A DNA stretch of 64,000 bases from Stenotrophomonas sp. 610A2 (GCF_030549615.1 NZ_CP130832.1:3782001-3846000); one strand, 5' to 3'; positions 24,735-34,245 are shown, counted from the first letter of the stretch. Program-made: numbers and translations. Notes: generated from the letters alone by a model not told the origin.

Positions 24735-27557
24735 TTGAACCACCGCAAGTCGCAGTTAACCGCCGCAATCGTCAGCTGTCTGGCAATCAGCTTTGCGGCC
24801 AGCGCACAGGAAGCGCAGCCCGATGCAACCGAACTGGACCGCGTCGTTGTCACCGGCATCCGCGCCAGCCTGCAGCAGTCACTTGAGTCCAAGCGCAATG
24901 CCGACAGCATCGTCGACGTCATCACCGCCGAAGACGTGGGCAAATTCCCGGCAACCAACGTCGCAGAAGCGATGACGATCATCCCCGGCGTCACCATCGA
25001 CCGCGCCTACGGCCAGGGCGAACGTGTCAGCATCCTCGGCGTCGATCCGGCCTTGAACCGCACCCTGCTCAACGGCCAATCCATCGCCTCGGGCGACTGG
25101 AACATGTCCGATTTCCCGACCCGCACCTTCAACTACTCGCTACTGGCACCGGAACTGGTTGGCAAGGTAGAAGTATTCAAATCACCGGAGTCGCGCCTGG
25201 ACGAGGGCTCCATCGGTGGCACGGTAAACGTATCCACCCGCAAGCCACTGGATATGCCCGAACAAATCAGTATCACCGGACGGGTGAACTATTCGCGCAA
25301 CGACCGCGTCGAGAAGACCGACCCGAGCGCATCTGCTGCATTTGGCTGGAAGAACGCCAATGAGACCTTCGGCTTCATCCTTTCTGCACAATCCAGCAAC
25401 GAGAGCATCCGTCGTGACGGCATCGAGTCGTACAACACGGTTCGCGCCAAGAACTACCGCGATGGTCTGGATGGCGTTGCAGGCTCGGTCAACAACACCG
25501 CATTCGACTGGTCCAAGCCACCGAATCCGGACGGGTCGCAGCCGCGTCTGCCAGGTACCTGCCAAGGCGCCTGCGCCGACGCGTTGAACGCGAACCCCGA
25601 GGCCATCGGCCCCAGCACCATCAGCGCCCATTTCTTCGAGCAGAAGCGCGAGCGCAATACTTACTCGGCCTCACTGCAGTTCAAGCCGATCGAGCAGTTG
25701 AACATTGAACTGAATGGATTGAAGGTCGACGCCAACTTCGACCACATGGCGCAGTCGATGTTCGCCTGGCCAGGCAACACCTACGGTAGCCTGATGACAC
25801 TGACCGATGTCACCATCGAGGATGGCATCATCACCGGTGGCAAGCACAAGAACGGCCGGATGGTCTTCGACCTGCAGAACCGTCGCGCCAAGATCGAATC
25901 AGAAACCTATGACGTCAAGGTCGACTGGAACAGCGAACGCTGGTTCGCATCCAGCCATGTCGGCAGCACCAAAGCCGAAGGTGGCCCCAAGCAGGTCTAC
26001 GCCAGCTTCCTCGCCCACACCGATTACGAGTGGTCCATCGCCAACGGTCCCGGCAGCCCCGGCACACTGAAGATCACTGGTGAAAACCCTTTCACCGACC
26101 CAAGCATGTTCCGCATGGATGGTGGCTATGCCAACCCGTGGCATACCGACGCGCCCACCCAGAACAACTGGCGCAGTGGCTGGGGCGGCAACCTGATTGA
26201 AAAGCCGACGCTGGACAAGGAGACCTATGGTCAGGTCGATTTCGGCTTCAAGCTCGACTCGCCGGTCTACCTGATCCGCGCCGGCTACAAACAGCGCTCA
26301 CACGAAACCGGACAAATCCAGCGTGGCGTGGTGTTGGATGCGATCTCGACCTATGGCGATGCGACGGCCGACATGTTCGACCCGCGCCCGCTTCCGAACA
26401 ATTACCTCGATGGCTTCAGCGGCTACGGCGACCTTGGCAACCGCTTCACCATTGATGGCTGGAAGCTGGCCGACTACATCAGCAGTGACAAGTGGCTGGC
26501 CCCCTGGCAGAGCAAGCCGGTACCTACCACACTTGGCAATCTGGAATTCGTACGCAATACCTGGACCATCGAGGAAGACATCAAGGCAGCCTACGTGCAG
26601 GCGGACTTCAGCTTCGACCGTCTGCGCGGCAATTTCGGCGTGCGTTATGTCCGTACCGAGTCCGCCTCCAGTGCCTACGAATGCAACACTGGCCTGCCAA
26701 GCTGCACTCAACGCGAATGGACCCAGGAGCGCATTGCTTCCTCGTTCGACTACGTGACCCGCAGCAGCAAGTACAACAGCGTTCTCCCCAACCTCAACCT
26801 TGTGTATGAGGCCAGCGACGATCTGGTACTGCGCTTGTCCGCAGCCAAGACCATGGCACGCCCGGGTTACTCGGATCTGTCCAGCTACATGTGGCTGTCG
26901 GACCAGACCCTGACGGGTGCGGCCGGCAACCCGAAACTAAATCCGTATCGTTCCAGCAACCTCGATTTCTCGGCAGAGTGGTACTTCAGCGAGGGCGCGA
27001 TCCTGGCCGGCTCACTGTTCTATCGCGATGTTGCCGATTACATCGTCAACGTCGCACAGGACGAAAGCCACTGGAACGACAACCAGCGTGACGAAGCCAT
27101 CTATCGGGTCGATCGCCCGATCAACGGTGGCGATGCCAAGATCAAGGGCGCGTCCCTGGCGTGGCAACAGAATCTTGGTGCAGGCTTTGGCATCATCGCC
27201 AACTACACGTATTCCGATGGTGAAGCCAGCAACGGCAGCCCGCTCCCGTACAACTCGAAGAACCAGTTCAATATCAGTCCCTACTTCGAGAAAGACCGCC
27301 TGGCTGCACGCATCACCTACAACTGGCGCGACAAGTACTTCACCCGCATCAACGGAAGCCAGGAACTGTGGACCATGGACTACCACTCGCTGGATGCATC
27401 GGTGACCTACAAGATCACGGATTACCTGAGCGTGGGCCTGGAGGGCATGAACCTGCTCGATGAGCAGTACCACAGCTACTTCGGCAACGAAAAGCTGCTC
27501 AATGGTGCTTACAAGAGTGGCCGCCGCTACATGGCATCACTGCGCTTTGCCTTCTAA
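24735..27557 (+). CDS. TonB-dependent receptor 3 of the GlcNAc locus (TTG start)
   Basis: 940 aa from a TTG at 24735 with AGGGAGAGAG starting 14 bases upstream; this start gives a proper signal peptide (NHRKSQLTAAIVSCLAISFA, cleavage after ASA). Plug and barrel follow as in TBDR2, ending SLRFAF. TBDR2 and TBDR3 look like a tandem duplication. They share the N-terminal third nearly residue for residue, while surface-loop regions (around residues 245-275 and 450-480) differ in sequence and length, hinting at different ligands. It heads a unit with the PQQ-propeller protein and the second hexosaminidase. Confidence 0.9.
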   Translation: MNHRKSQLTAAIVSCLAISFAASAQEAQPDATELDRVVVTGIRASLQQSLESKRNADSIVDVITAEDVGKFPATNVAEAMTIIPGVTIDRAYGQGERVSILGVDPALNRTLLNGQSIASGDWNMSDFPTRTFNYSLLAPELVGKVEVFKSPESRLDEGSIGGTVNVSTRKPLDMPEQISITGRVNYSRNDRVEKTDPSASAAFGWKNANETFGFILSAQSSNESIRRDGIESYNTVRAKNYRDGLDGVAGSVNNTAFDWSKPPNPDGSQPRLPGTCQGACADALNANPEAIGPSTISAHFFEQKRERNTYSASLQFKPIEQLNIELNGLKVDANFDHMAQSMFAWPGNTYGSLMTLTDVTIEDGIITGGKHKNGRMVFDLQNRRAKIESETYDVKVDWNSERWFASSHVGSTKAEGGPKQVYASFLAHTDYEWSIANGPGSPGTLKITGENPFTDPSMFRMDGGYANPWHTDAPTQNNWRSGWGGNLIEKPTLDKETYGQVDFGFKLDSPVYLIRAGYKQRSHETGQIQRGVVLDAISTYGDATADMFDPRPLPNNYLDGFSGYGDLGNRFTIDGWKLADYISSDKWLAPWQSKPVPTTLGNLEFVRNTWTIEEDIKAAYVQADFSFDRLRGNFGVRYVRTESASSAYECNTGLPSCTQREWTQERIASSFDYVTRSSKYNSVLPNLNLVYEASDDLVLRLSAAKTMARPGYSDLSSYMWLSDQTLTGAAGNPKLNPYRSSNLDFSAEWYFSEGAILAGSLFYRDVADYIVNVAQDESHWNDNQRDEAIYRVDRPINGGDAKIKGASLAWQQNLGAGFGIIANYTYSDGEASNGSPLPYNSKNQFNISPYFEKDRLAARITYNWRDKYFTRINGSQELWTMDYHSLDASVTYKITDYLSVGLEGMNLLDEQYHSYFGNEKLLNGAYKSGRRYMASLRFAF

Positions 27558-27575
27558 GCCGTAAAGCATCTACAC

Positions 27576-27607
27576 CTGGCGGGAGTGGACATCGCTCCCG
27601 CCAGTTT
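27576..27607 (+). terminator. Hairpin between TBDR3 and the PQQ-propeller gene
   Basis: Stem ctggcgggag/ctcccgccag (10 bp) with a 9-nt loop is followed by only three T residues. It is a weak terminator or attenuator that could lower expression of the two downstream genes relative to the receptor. Confidence 0.6.
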
Positions 27608-27643
27608 CCTGACAGCCAACCAGCACGCATCGGGCATCACTGC

Positions 27644-29284
27644 ATGGAACAGCCAAGCGCAAGCACCCTTCATCGCCACCTTCCGCCAATGGCGCTGCTT
27701 GCCTGCCTGCTGTTGTTGCCGACACACATTGCACGCGCCACCGAAGGTTTCTCCGGCTACTGGCTCGGCGAAATCGGCAGCCCGCGCGAAAAAGTCAGCA
27801 TCGGCCTGAACCTGCAAGCCGATGCCAACGGCCGCTATGACATGCAACTGGATCTACCCATAGCCCATTTGCGCTCCTTGCCCCTGCATGGCAAGGCAGA
27901 CCTTGATGACAGCAACACACTGGTTCACCGCAACCTGCACATGGCACTGCGCATGCAGGGCGAGGAACTGACAGGCACCTTGCTGGGCAGCGGTGAACGC
28001 CTGCGACTGCGTCGCGGCGAACCGGGCACCTTGCCCTCTGCGAGCTCGGCCGAGACCTCACCCCAGTCCTTGCCAGGTCCACGCTGGAAGACCCATCTTG
28101 GCGGCCAGATCTTCGCCTCACCGGTGATCGCCGACGGCACTGCCTACGTCGGCACCACTGCTGGCTCCTTGTTTGCCGTCGATCTTGCCAGCGGTGGCCT
28201 GCGCTGGGCGAGCGCCGTGGGTTACCCGGTCTATGCGGCCGCATTGGTGACCGACGATGCGGTATTCATCAGCAGCGATGGTGGCTACCTGCACAGGCTT
28301 GACCGCCAGACCGGCCAAGAGCAATGGCGCTCCTCCATCCAGGACGCGCGCAGCAGTCGCGAGCCGCCGCAGCCACAATCGACGGCCTGGGAGTGGCAGG
28401 GCCCGCGTCCACTGCTCGTCAATGGCCAGATCCATATCGGCGGCAACGACGGCAGCATCCAGGCACTGGACATGCGCACTGGCGCCAGCCGTTGGAAGCG
28501 GCAACTTGCCGGACGCATCCAGCACGGCCTGGCCAGCGACGGCACGCAGTTATTCGTGGTCAACGAAGGCGGTGTCGTGCAGGCACTCAATGCGCGCACC
28601 GGCACTCCGCTATGGCAGTACCGTCTCGCCGCGCGCCCAGGCGCGGCACCGGTGGTGCACCGCGGCCGCGTGTTCTGCAATGACCGCAGCGGGGTGCTGC
28701 ATGCCATCGATGCAAGGACCGGCAATGCGCTTTGGCTTACCCAGTTCTGGACCTCATGGATCGAGTCCGAACCATCCTTCGATGGCAACACGCTCTACAT
28801 AGGTTCCTCGGACCTGCACAAGATAAGTGCAATCGACATCATCAGTGGACGCGTGTTGTGGCGCACCGATGTCGGTGGCTGGAGCTGGGGTACGCCGCAG
28901 CCGCTGGGTGATCACCTGCTGATCGGCATGGCAGCAGGCCATCCGTATTTTCTTGAGCACGGCGCAGGAATAGGCATCCTGGACAGACGCGACGGCCGCT
29001 TGCTCGCCACCCATGCATTGCCACAAGGGCGCGGCTTCCAATGGGGCATCGCCGGCAACCTGGCGCTTCAGGCCGATGTGCTGGTTGCCGCGGATATCGA
29101 AGGCGTGCTGATGGGATTTGCACTTGATGCGATGATCCAGTCCAGTACCGCCAACACAGCGCAGGCCAGCGCCGCGCCATCTGCCTTGCATTTCCTCCCC
29201 CAGCGGATCGCAGCAACCGCAACATCAACTGCAAACGCAACAGCGGCCGTCAGTACGCCAGCCGCCAACAACAAGGATCCATGA
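27644..29284 (+). CDS. PQQ-like beta-propeller repeat protein, exported
   Basis: 546 aa. An N-terminal hydrophobic stretch (MALLACLLLLPTHIARA, residues 16-32) looks like a signal peptide; the ATG at 27689 (Met16) would give a more typical one. Residues ~35-125 form a lipocalin/beta-barrel-like region of the type found in lipid- or sugar-binding domains. Residues ~140-500 contain six or seven blade repeats ending in W-containing strands (GLRWASAV, GQEQWRSS, ASRWKRQL, TPLWQYRL, NALWLTQF, RVLWRTDV). No PQQ-enzyme catalytic Asp/Glu set was recognised, so it may be a binding rather than a dehydrogenase propeller. Its stop overlaps the hexosaminidase start (ATGA), so the two are translationally coupled. 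Function unknown. Confidence 0.82.
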   Translation: MEQPSASTLHRHLPPMALLACLLLLPTHIARATEGFSGYWLGEIGSPREKVSIGLNLQADANGRYDMQLDLPIAHLRSLPLHGKADLDDSNTLVHRNLHMALRMQGEELTGTLLGSGERLRLRRGEPGTLPSASSAETSPQSLPGPRWKTHLGGQIFASPVIADGTAYVGTTAGSLFAVDLASGGLRWASAVGYPVYAAALVTDDAVFISSDGGYLHRLDRQTGQEQWRSSIQDARSSREPPQPQSTAWEWQGPRPLLVNGQIHIGGNDGSIQALDMRTGASRWKRQLAGRIQHGLASDGTQLFVVNEGGVVQALNARTGTPLWQYRLAARPGAAPVVHRGRVFCNDRSGVLHAIDARTGNALWLTQFWTSWIESEPSFDGNTLYIGSSDLHKISAIDIISGRVLWRTDVGGWSWGTPQPLGDHLLIGMAAGHPYFLEHGAGIGILDRRDGRLLATHALPQGRGFQWGIAGNLALQADVLVAADIEGVLMGFALDAMIQSSTANTAQASAAPSALHFLPQRIAATATSTANATAAVSTPAANNKDP

Positions 29285-31638
29285 TGCACCGACACCGACT
29301 TTCCAGCCATGCCCTGCACGCTGCGCTGCTGCTCGCCCTGGGCGCCGCCAGCGGCCATGCAGGTGCTGCCACCACTAGTGCAGGCACCCAACTGTTGCCG
29401 GTCGAAGTAACAGGCGCCAGCATCATTCCGCGCCCCGTGTCGGTACTGCCGGGCAATGGTCGCTTCGTGGTCGATGCCTCCACCCGCGTGATCGTCGCTG
29501 ACGGCGCCAGTGAGGTCGCCGCACAGTTCACCCAGCTGCTGGCGCGCACCACGCCGTTGCAGCTCAAGCCCAGCAGCAGTGGCCAGGCCAAGGGCGCCAT
29601 CCAGTTCCGGATCAACAAGCCTGCTGCCAATGCCACATCCAGCGAAAGCTATTCGCTGCGCATCAACAGCGATGGCGTATTGGTGGAAGCCAGCGACGCG
29701 CGCGGTCTGTTCTATGGCGCGATGTCGCTGTGGCAGCTGCTCGCCGCCGCACCCACGAACACCGTCACCTTGCCGGCGATGCAGATTGAAGATGCGCCGC
29801 GTTTCAGCTGGCGTGGCTTCATGCTCGACTCGGCGCGGCACTTCCAGAGCATCGACGACATCAAGTTGATCCTTGATGCGATGGCCACGCACAAGCTCAA
29901 TACCTTCCATTGGCATCTCACCGATGACCAGGGCTGGCGCATGGAGATCAAGCGCTACCCGAAGCTGACCGAGGTCGGCAGCTGCCGCGCGGCGGCGGGC
30001 GAAGCCGGCATCGGACCCGATGGCAAGCCGCACCTGTACTGCGGTTACTACACGCAGGAACAGATCCGCGACGTGGTGGCCTATGCCGCCGCGCGCCACA
30101 TCACCGTTGTGCCCGAGATCGACGTTCCCGGTCATGCACAGGCCGCGGTGGCCGCCTACCCCGAACACGGGGTTGTCGATGGCCCGACCCAACCGTCAGC
30201 GAACTGGGGCGTGAATCCCTACCTGTTCAACCCGCGCGAGGAAACCCTGCAGTTCCTCGAGAACATCCTTACCGAAGTGCTGGAGATGTTCCCCGGCCAG
30301 TACATCCACATCGGCGGAGACGAGGCGGTGAAGTACCAGTGGCAGGATTCGCCGCAGGTGCAAGCGTATATCCGCGAGCTCGGCCTGAAGGACGAGGAAG
30401 CATTGCAGTCGCATATGCTCAAGCGGCTGGAGAAATACCTGGAAGACCACGACCGCAAGCTGATCGGCTGGGACGAGATCATCGAAGGCGGCCTGCCGCC
30501 GCAGGCCACGGTGATGTCCTGGCGTGGCATCGAAGGCGGTATCGAGGCGGCCACCCATGGCCACGACGTGGTGATGACGCCGGGCAATACCTTGTACCTG
30601 GATTTCCTGCAGACCAATCTGCCGGAAGAACCCACCGGCCGCCCCAAATTCACCTCGATGCAGCGCGTCTACGCCTTCGACCCGGTGCCGGCCGAGCTGA
30701 CCCCGGCGCAGCGCAAGCACGTGATCGGCGTGCAGGCCAATATGTGGACCGAGCACACCCGCAACGGCAAGGATCTCAAGCACAACGTTTTCCCGCGCCT
30801 GGCGGCACTGTCCGAAATCGCCTGGACGCCGCTGCAGAACAAGAGCTACGACGACTTCCTCGCACGCCTGCCGGCGCAGTTGCAGCGCTACAAGGCGCTG
30901 GGCATCGCCTATGGCCAGACCGCGCTGTCGGTGGCGATGAAGCGCCAGGATGATCGTGCAGCTGAAAAGGTAACGGTGGAACTGTCCAACCCGCTCAGCT
31001 ACCGCGACATCCGCTACACCACCGATGGCAGCACGCCGACCGCACAGTCACCGGCCTACCCCGGCGCACTGACCTTGCCGGTGCCGAGCGTACTGACCGC
31101 GCTGACCTTCTTCAACGGCAAGCCGGTGGCCGACAAGCCCAGCCAGTGGAATTTCGATGCGCAGTCACTGCTGACGCGCAACGACAAGACCCTGGCCCAA
31201 TGCCCGCAGGGCGGCCGTCTGTTGTTGCGCCTGGTCGACGACAACCCGCTGCACGGTGAGCGTGACAACTTCGACGTCAGCATCTTCAACCCATGCTGGT
31301 TGTGGGAAGACGCGCAATTGCAGGACATCGCCTCGATCAAGGTCCGTGCCGGTCGCATTCCCTACAATTTCGGCCTGCTGCGGCCCGAGGAGGCCAAGCG
31401 CGGTTTCCGCAAGCCGGTGAGCCAGTACGGCGAGTTTGAAGTGCGCGCTGGTTGCGAGGGCCGTGTGCTGGCCACGGTGCCGCTGCCGCAGCAGCCGGGC
31501 AAGGATGGCTTCATTGAACTGGAGGCGCCGCTGCAAGCTGGTGCCATGCAGATCACCGACCTGTGCATGACCTTCAGCGGCGATACCCGTCCGCAGATGT
31601 GGGTGCTGGACCAGGTACATCTGCAGCCGAAGAAGTAA
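29281..31638 (+). CDS. Beta-N-acetylhexosaminidase, GH20 (2)
   Basis: 785 aa, a paralogue of the enzyme at 17258. The signal peptide covers ~residues 1-30 (cleavage near AGAA). The N-terminal GH20b domain (IIPRPVSVLPGNGRF) is followed by the catalytic barrel with RFSWRGFMLDSARHFQ, WHLTDDQGWRMEIKRYP and the Asp347-Glu348 pair in HIGGDEAVK. The C-terminal domain contains CWLWEDAQL and ends near residue 785. It cleaves terminal beta-GlcNAc from chitooligosaccharides, peptidoglycan fragments or glycans. The ATG overlaps the preceding stop (ATGA); a second ATG follows at 29284. Substrate difference from GH20 (1) is not evident from sequence. Confidence 0.93.
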   Translation: MMHRHRLSSHALHAALLLALGAASGHAGAATTSAGTQLLPVEVTGASIIPRPVSVLPGNGRFVVDASTRVIVADGASEVAAQFTQLLARTTPLQLKPSSSGQAKGAIQFRINKPAANATSSESYSLRINSDGVLVEASDARGLFYGAMSLWQLLAAAPTNTVTLPAMQIEDAPRFSWRGFMLDSARHFQSIDDIKLILDAMATHKLNTFHWHLTDDQGWRMEIKRYPKLTEVGSCRAAAGEAGIGPDGKPHLYCGYYTQEQIRDVVAYAAARHITVVPEIDVPGHAQAAVAAYPEHGVVDGPTQPSANWGVNPYLFNPREETLQFLENILTEVLEMFPGQYIHIGGDEAVKYQWQDSPQVQAYIRELGLKDEEALQSHMLKRLEKYLEDHDRKLIGWDEIIEGGLPPQATVMSWRGIEGGIEAATHGHDVVMTPGNTLYLDFLQTNLPEEPTGRPKFTSMQRVYAFDPVPAELTPAQRKHVIGVQANMWTEHTRNGKDLKHNVFPRLAALSEIAWTPLQNKSYDDFLARLPAQLQRYKALGIAYGQTALSVAMKRQDDRAAEKVTVELSNPLSYRDIRYTTDGSTPTAQSPAYPGALTLPVPSVLTALTFFNGKPVADKPSQWNFDAQSLLTRNDKTLAQCPQGGRLLLRLVDDNPLHGERDNFDVSIFNPCWLWEDAQLQDIASIKVRAGRIPYNFGLLRPEEAKRGFRKPVSQYGEFEVRAGCEGRVLATVPLPQQPGKDGFIELEAPLQAGAMQITDLCMTFSGDTRPQMWVLDQVHLQPKK

Positions 31639-31641
31639 GAC

Positions 31642-31711
31642 CCCGGGAGAGATTCCCGGGAAGGTGCGGTGCGGTACGTGAGTCCTCTCCACCCACGTCC
31701 CGCACCGCACC
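31642..31711. terminator. Two successive strong hairpins after the GH20 (2) gene
   Basis: First hairpin: cccggga/tcccggg at 31642-31660. Second: arms 31663-31680 and 31694-31711 pair at 17 of 18 positions around a 13-nt loop. Neither is followed by a T-run. They end the glycan-use array and may mark or protect its 3' end. Confidence 0.6.
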
Positions 31712-31867
31712 GACTTTGCAAAATCACCGGCACCATGGCGGTGCCTGTGATGGCGCAAACGTAGCAGCCCAAGGGCGGCCTGCGTAAGTGCCATGACAGC
31801 GGAAATGGCTGATTTATCTAAAGAATTAAGTTGCAGTCGCAACCAGCACAACTGTACTGCGACGCTA

Positions 31868-32263
31868 TCAGCGCCTTTGCAGCCTGAGCAGCAGATCCCG
31901 CAGTGGCGTCAGCGCTGTCAGCATGCCGATCAGTACTCCGCTGGCGTTGGCAAGCGCATCCATCGGGTCAGCCATGCGATTGGCCGTCAACGCGCCTTGC
32001 GCCCATTCGATACCCACGCCCATCGCCACCAGGCCGGCAGCAACCCAGCACAGCGCGCGACGGCTGCCGAACAACTGCACCGCGCTCGCCGACAGCGCGA
32101 AGTACGCCAGCATATGTTCGACCTTGTCGCTGTTCTGCGGCAGGTTCATTTCGGGCAGCGGAATCAGGCAGACCACGATCACCGTCAGCACCGCCGCACA
32201 CCACAGGCCCAACCAGAATCCCTGATGACGCAGCGGCTTCAGCGTCGTGCTTACAGCCGCCAC
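31868..32263 (-). CDS. VanZ-like family membrane protein
   Basis: 131 aa with about four predicted transmembrane helices (FWLGLWCAAVLTVIVVCLI, HMLAYFALSASAVQLF, WVAAGLVAMGVGIEW, SGVLIGMLTAL). The VanZ-like pattern is visible: conserved Asp/Lys near SDKVEHMLAYF and the GIEWAQ...DPMDALANASG motif. VanZ family members are linked to teicoplanin resistance or are of unknown function. Its start lies inside the end of the upstream methyltransferase (13-bp overlap), so the two are co-transcribed. Role here unknown. Confidence 0.82.
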   Translation of the reverse strand: MAAVSTTLKPLRHQGFWLGLWCAAVLTVIVVCLIPLPEMNLPQNSDKVEHMLAYFALSASAVQLFGSRRALCWVAAGLVAMGVGIEWAQGALTANRMADPMDALANASGVLIGMLTALTPLRDLLLRLQRR

Positions 32264-33435
32264 GTCAGGTCACCAAGCAGGAAGGCAGCCGACATATCCA
32301 CGTCACGGCTGAAGCCCATCACCTGGAAACGCTCGCCCATTTCGGTCGGCAAGGTCAGTCGCTTGAGCTGATCACGCAGGCGTATCTGCCCCACTTCATC
32401 AGTGCGCTCCTCGGCCTGCAGCAGCAGATCGGTGATGCCGTTGCCAAGCAGGAAGTTGGCCTGGTTGCTGTAACCAGCGAGGTCGAAACCGGCATTGGTA
32501 CCGGCTTCAGCCAGCGCGGTGAAATCCACCGATGCGGTGATGTCCTGCAGGCCGGGCCACAGGAATACGTCGTTGTGCACGCGGTGCCGGTAGAACGCAC
32601 GCATCGTGCCGTCGGTGCGGTCGTGCTGGTAGAACTCGCTGCGCGAATAACCGTAGTCGACGAACAGCATCGCGCCACGCTGCATGCCACCGGCCACGGC
32701 CTGGATCCAGTACGGCAGCTGCGGTAGCACTTCGGAACGGTAACCGTGCGCGAATGGGCGCTCCAGGTAGCGCTCAACGTGCCGCACCGCACCCAGCATC
32801 AGTTGGTCGGCCGGTTGCGCCCCGCGCACGAAGCGACCTTCGCCGTCGAGCTCCACGGTCTCTTCATAGATCTCGCCTTCGTCGGCGAGGAAGCGCGGCG
32901 TCGGCAGCGCATCGATCACTTCGTTGGCGAACAGCACGCCGTCCCAATCATCGTCGAACGGCCGGTCCAGCCACTCGACCAGCGCGAACACCGGCGGAAT
33001 CAGTGCGCGCTCAAGGCGTTCGCGCTGGCGCTCGCGCAGGTCGGCGCTGGGCTCGAGAATCGCGTAGCGCTCCGGCAGCGCATCCAGTTCCAGCAAACGC
33101 TTGAGCATGATCTCGGCGAATGCACCGCTGCCGCCGCCCAGTTCCAGCATGCGTGCCTGCGGACCGAGCTGGTTCAGTACCGGCGCCACCGCATTGGCGG
33201 TGGTGGCGGCAAACAGCGCGCCGATCTCGGGCGAGGTGACGAAGTCACCGGCCGCACCAAACTTGCTCGCCCCTGCGCTGTAATAGCCCCAACCCGGCGC
33301 ATACAGTGCCAGCTCCATGAAGCGCGAGAATGGCACCGCACCACCTTGGGCAAGAATCTCCGCACGCAGGTGCGCGGCCAGCTGCTCGCTGTGGGCGAGC
33401 GCGTCTGAATCGGGGGTTGGCAGGTCGGAATGCAT
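32251..33435 (-). CDS. Class I SAM-dependent methyltransferase, MidA/NDUFAF7 family
   Basis: 394 aa from the ATG at 33435, beginning HSDLPTPDSDAL. Family landmarks are the N-terminal PFSRFMELALYAPGWGYYSAG, then FVTSPEIG, the SAM-binding LELGGGSGAFAE, FANEVIDALP and FVDYGYSRSEFY. The eukaryotic relative NDUFAF7 dimethylates an arginine of complex I subunit NDUFS2; the bacterial target is not established. It is cytoplasmic. It is divergent from the pteridine reductase gene, with 54 bp between starts, and co-transcribed with the VanZ-like gene. Confidence 0.88.
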   Translation of the reverse strand: MHSDLPTPDSDALAHSEQLAAHLRAEILAQGGAVPFSRFMELALYAPGWGYYSAGASKFGAAGDFVTSPEIGALFAATTANAVAPVLNQLGPQARMLELGGGSGAFAEIMLKRLLELDALPERYAILEPSADLRERQRERLERALIPPVFALVEWLDRPFDDDWDGVLFANEVIDALPTPRFLADEGEIYEETVELDGEGRFVRGAQPADQLMLGAVRHVERYLERPFAHGYRSEVLPQLPYWIQAVAGGMQRGAMLFVDYGYSRSEFYQHDRTDGTMRAFYRHRVHNDVFLWPGLQDITASVDFTALAEAGTNAGFDLAGYSNQANFLLGNGITDLLLQAEERTDEVGQIRLRDQLKRLTLPTEMGERFQVMGFSRDVDMSAAFLLGDLTWRL

Positions 33436-33489
33436 GATGCGGCGGTTTGCGAGGACAATGCACAGGATAGCTGAGTAAGGAAATCCCAG

Positions 33490-34227
33490 ATGACAGAATC
33501 CCAACGGGTGGCCCTGGTCACCGGCAGCGCGCGCCGTATCGGCGCCGGCATTGCCCGTCACCTGCATGCCCATGGCTACCGCATCGCCCTGCATGCGCAC
33601 CAATCCAGCGAGGAGCTGCAGTCACTGGCCTTCGACCTGGAGAGCGAGCGCGCGGGCAGCGTACTGGCGCTGGAGGCCGATCTGCGCGACGTGGCCGCCC
33701 TGCCCGACCTGGTGGAACAGGCGGTCAGCCACTTCGGCCGGTTGGATGCGCTGGTCAACAATGCCTCCAACTTTTTCCCGACCCCGTTCGGGCAGGTGCA
33801 GCCGGAGCAATGGGATGAACTGTTCGCGGTGAATACGCGGGCGCCGTTCTTCCTCGCACAGGCCGCCGCCCCGCACCTGATCAAGCAGCGCGGCGCCATC
33901 GTCAACCTGACCGACCTGCACGCCACCCAGCCGCTGCGTGAGCACCCTGCCTACAGCTCGGCCAAGGCCGCGCTGGAGATGGTGACTCGTTCCCTGGCGC
34001 TGGAGCTGGCCCCGCATGTACGGGTCAATGCCATTGCCCCCGGCGCCATCCTCTGGCCCGAACAGGGCAAGAGCGAGGCGGCCAAGCAGAAACTGATGGA
34101 GCGCACCCCGCTGGACCGCCTGGGCACCCCGCACGAGATCGCCTCGGCGGTGCGCTGGCTGCTGGACGACGCCGGCTACATCACCGGCCAGACCCTGCGC
34201 CTGGACGGCGGCCGCCTGCTGACCTGA
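33490..34227 (+). CDS. Pteridine reductase (SDR family)
   Basis: 245 aa short-chain dehydrogenase. Cofactor motif TGSARRIG at residues 11-18 has the arginine pair typical of NADPH-dependent pteridine reductases instead of the usual TGxxxGxG. NNAS is at 90-93, and catalytic Tyr155 and Lys159 are in YSSAK. It reduces biopterin/folate-type pteridines. It lies opposite folK, a folate-pathway gene on the other strand, which supports a pterin substrate. No signal peptide, so it is cytoplasmic. Confidence 0.87.
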   Translation: MTESQRVALVTGSARRIGAGIARHLHAHGYRIALHAHQSSEELQSLAFDLESERAGSVLALEADLRDVAALPDLVEQAVSHFGRLDALVNNASNFFPTPFGQVQPEQWDELFAVNTRAPFFLAQAAAPHLIKQRGAIVNLTDLHATQPLREHPAYSSAKAALEMVTRSLALELAPHVRVNAIAPGAILWPEQGKSEAAKQKLMERTPLDRLGTPHEIASAVRWLLDDAGYITGQTLRLDGGRLLT

Positions 34228-34245
34228 ACCCCGCATGCGCCACCT

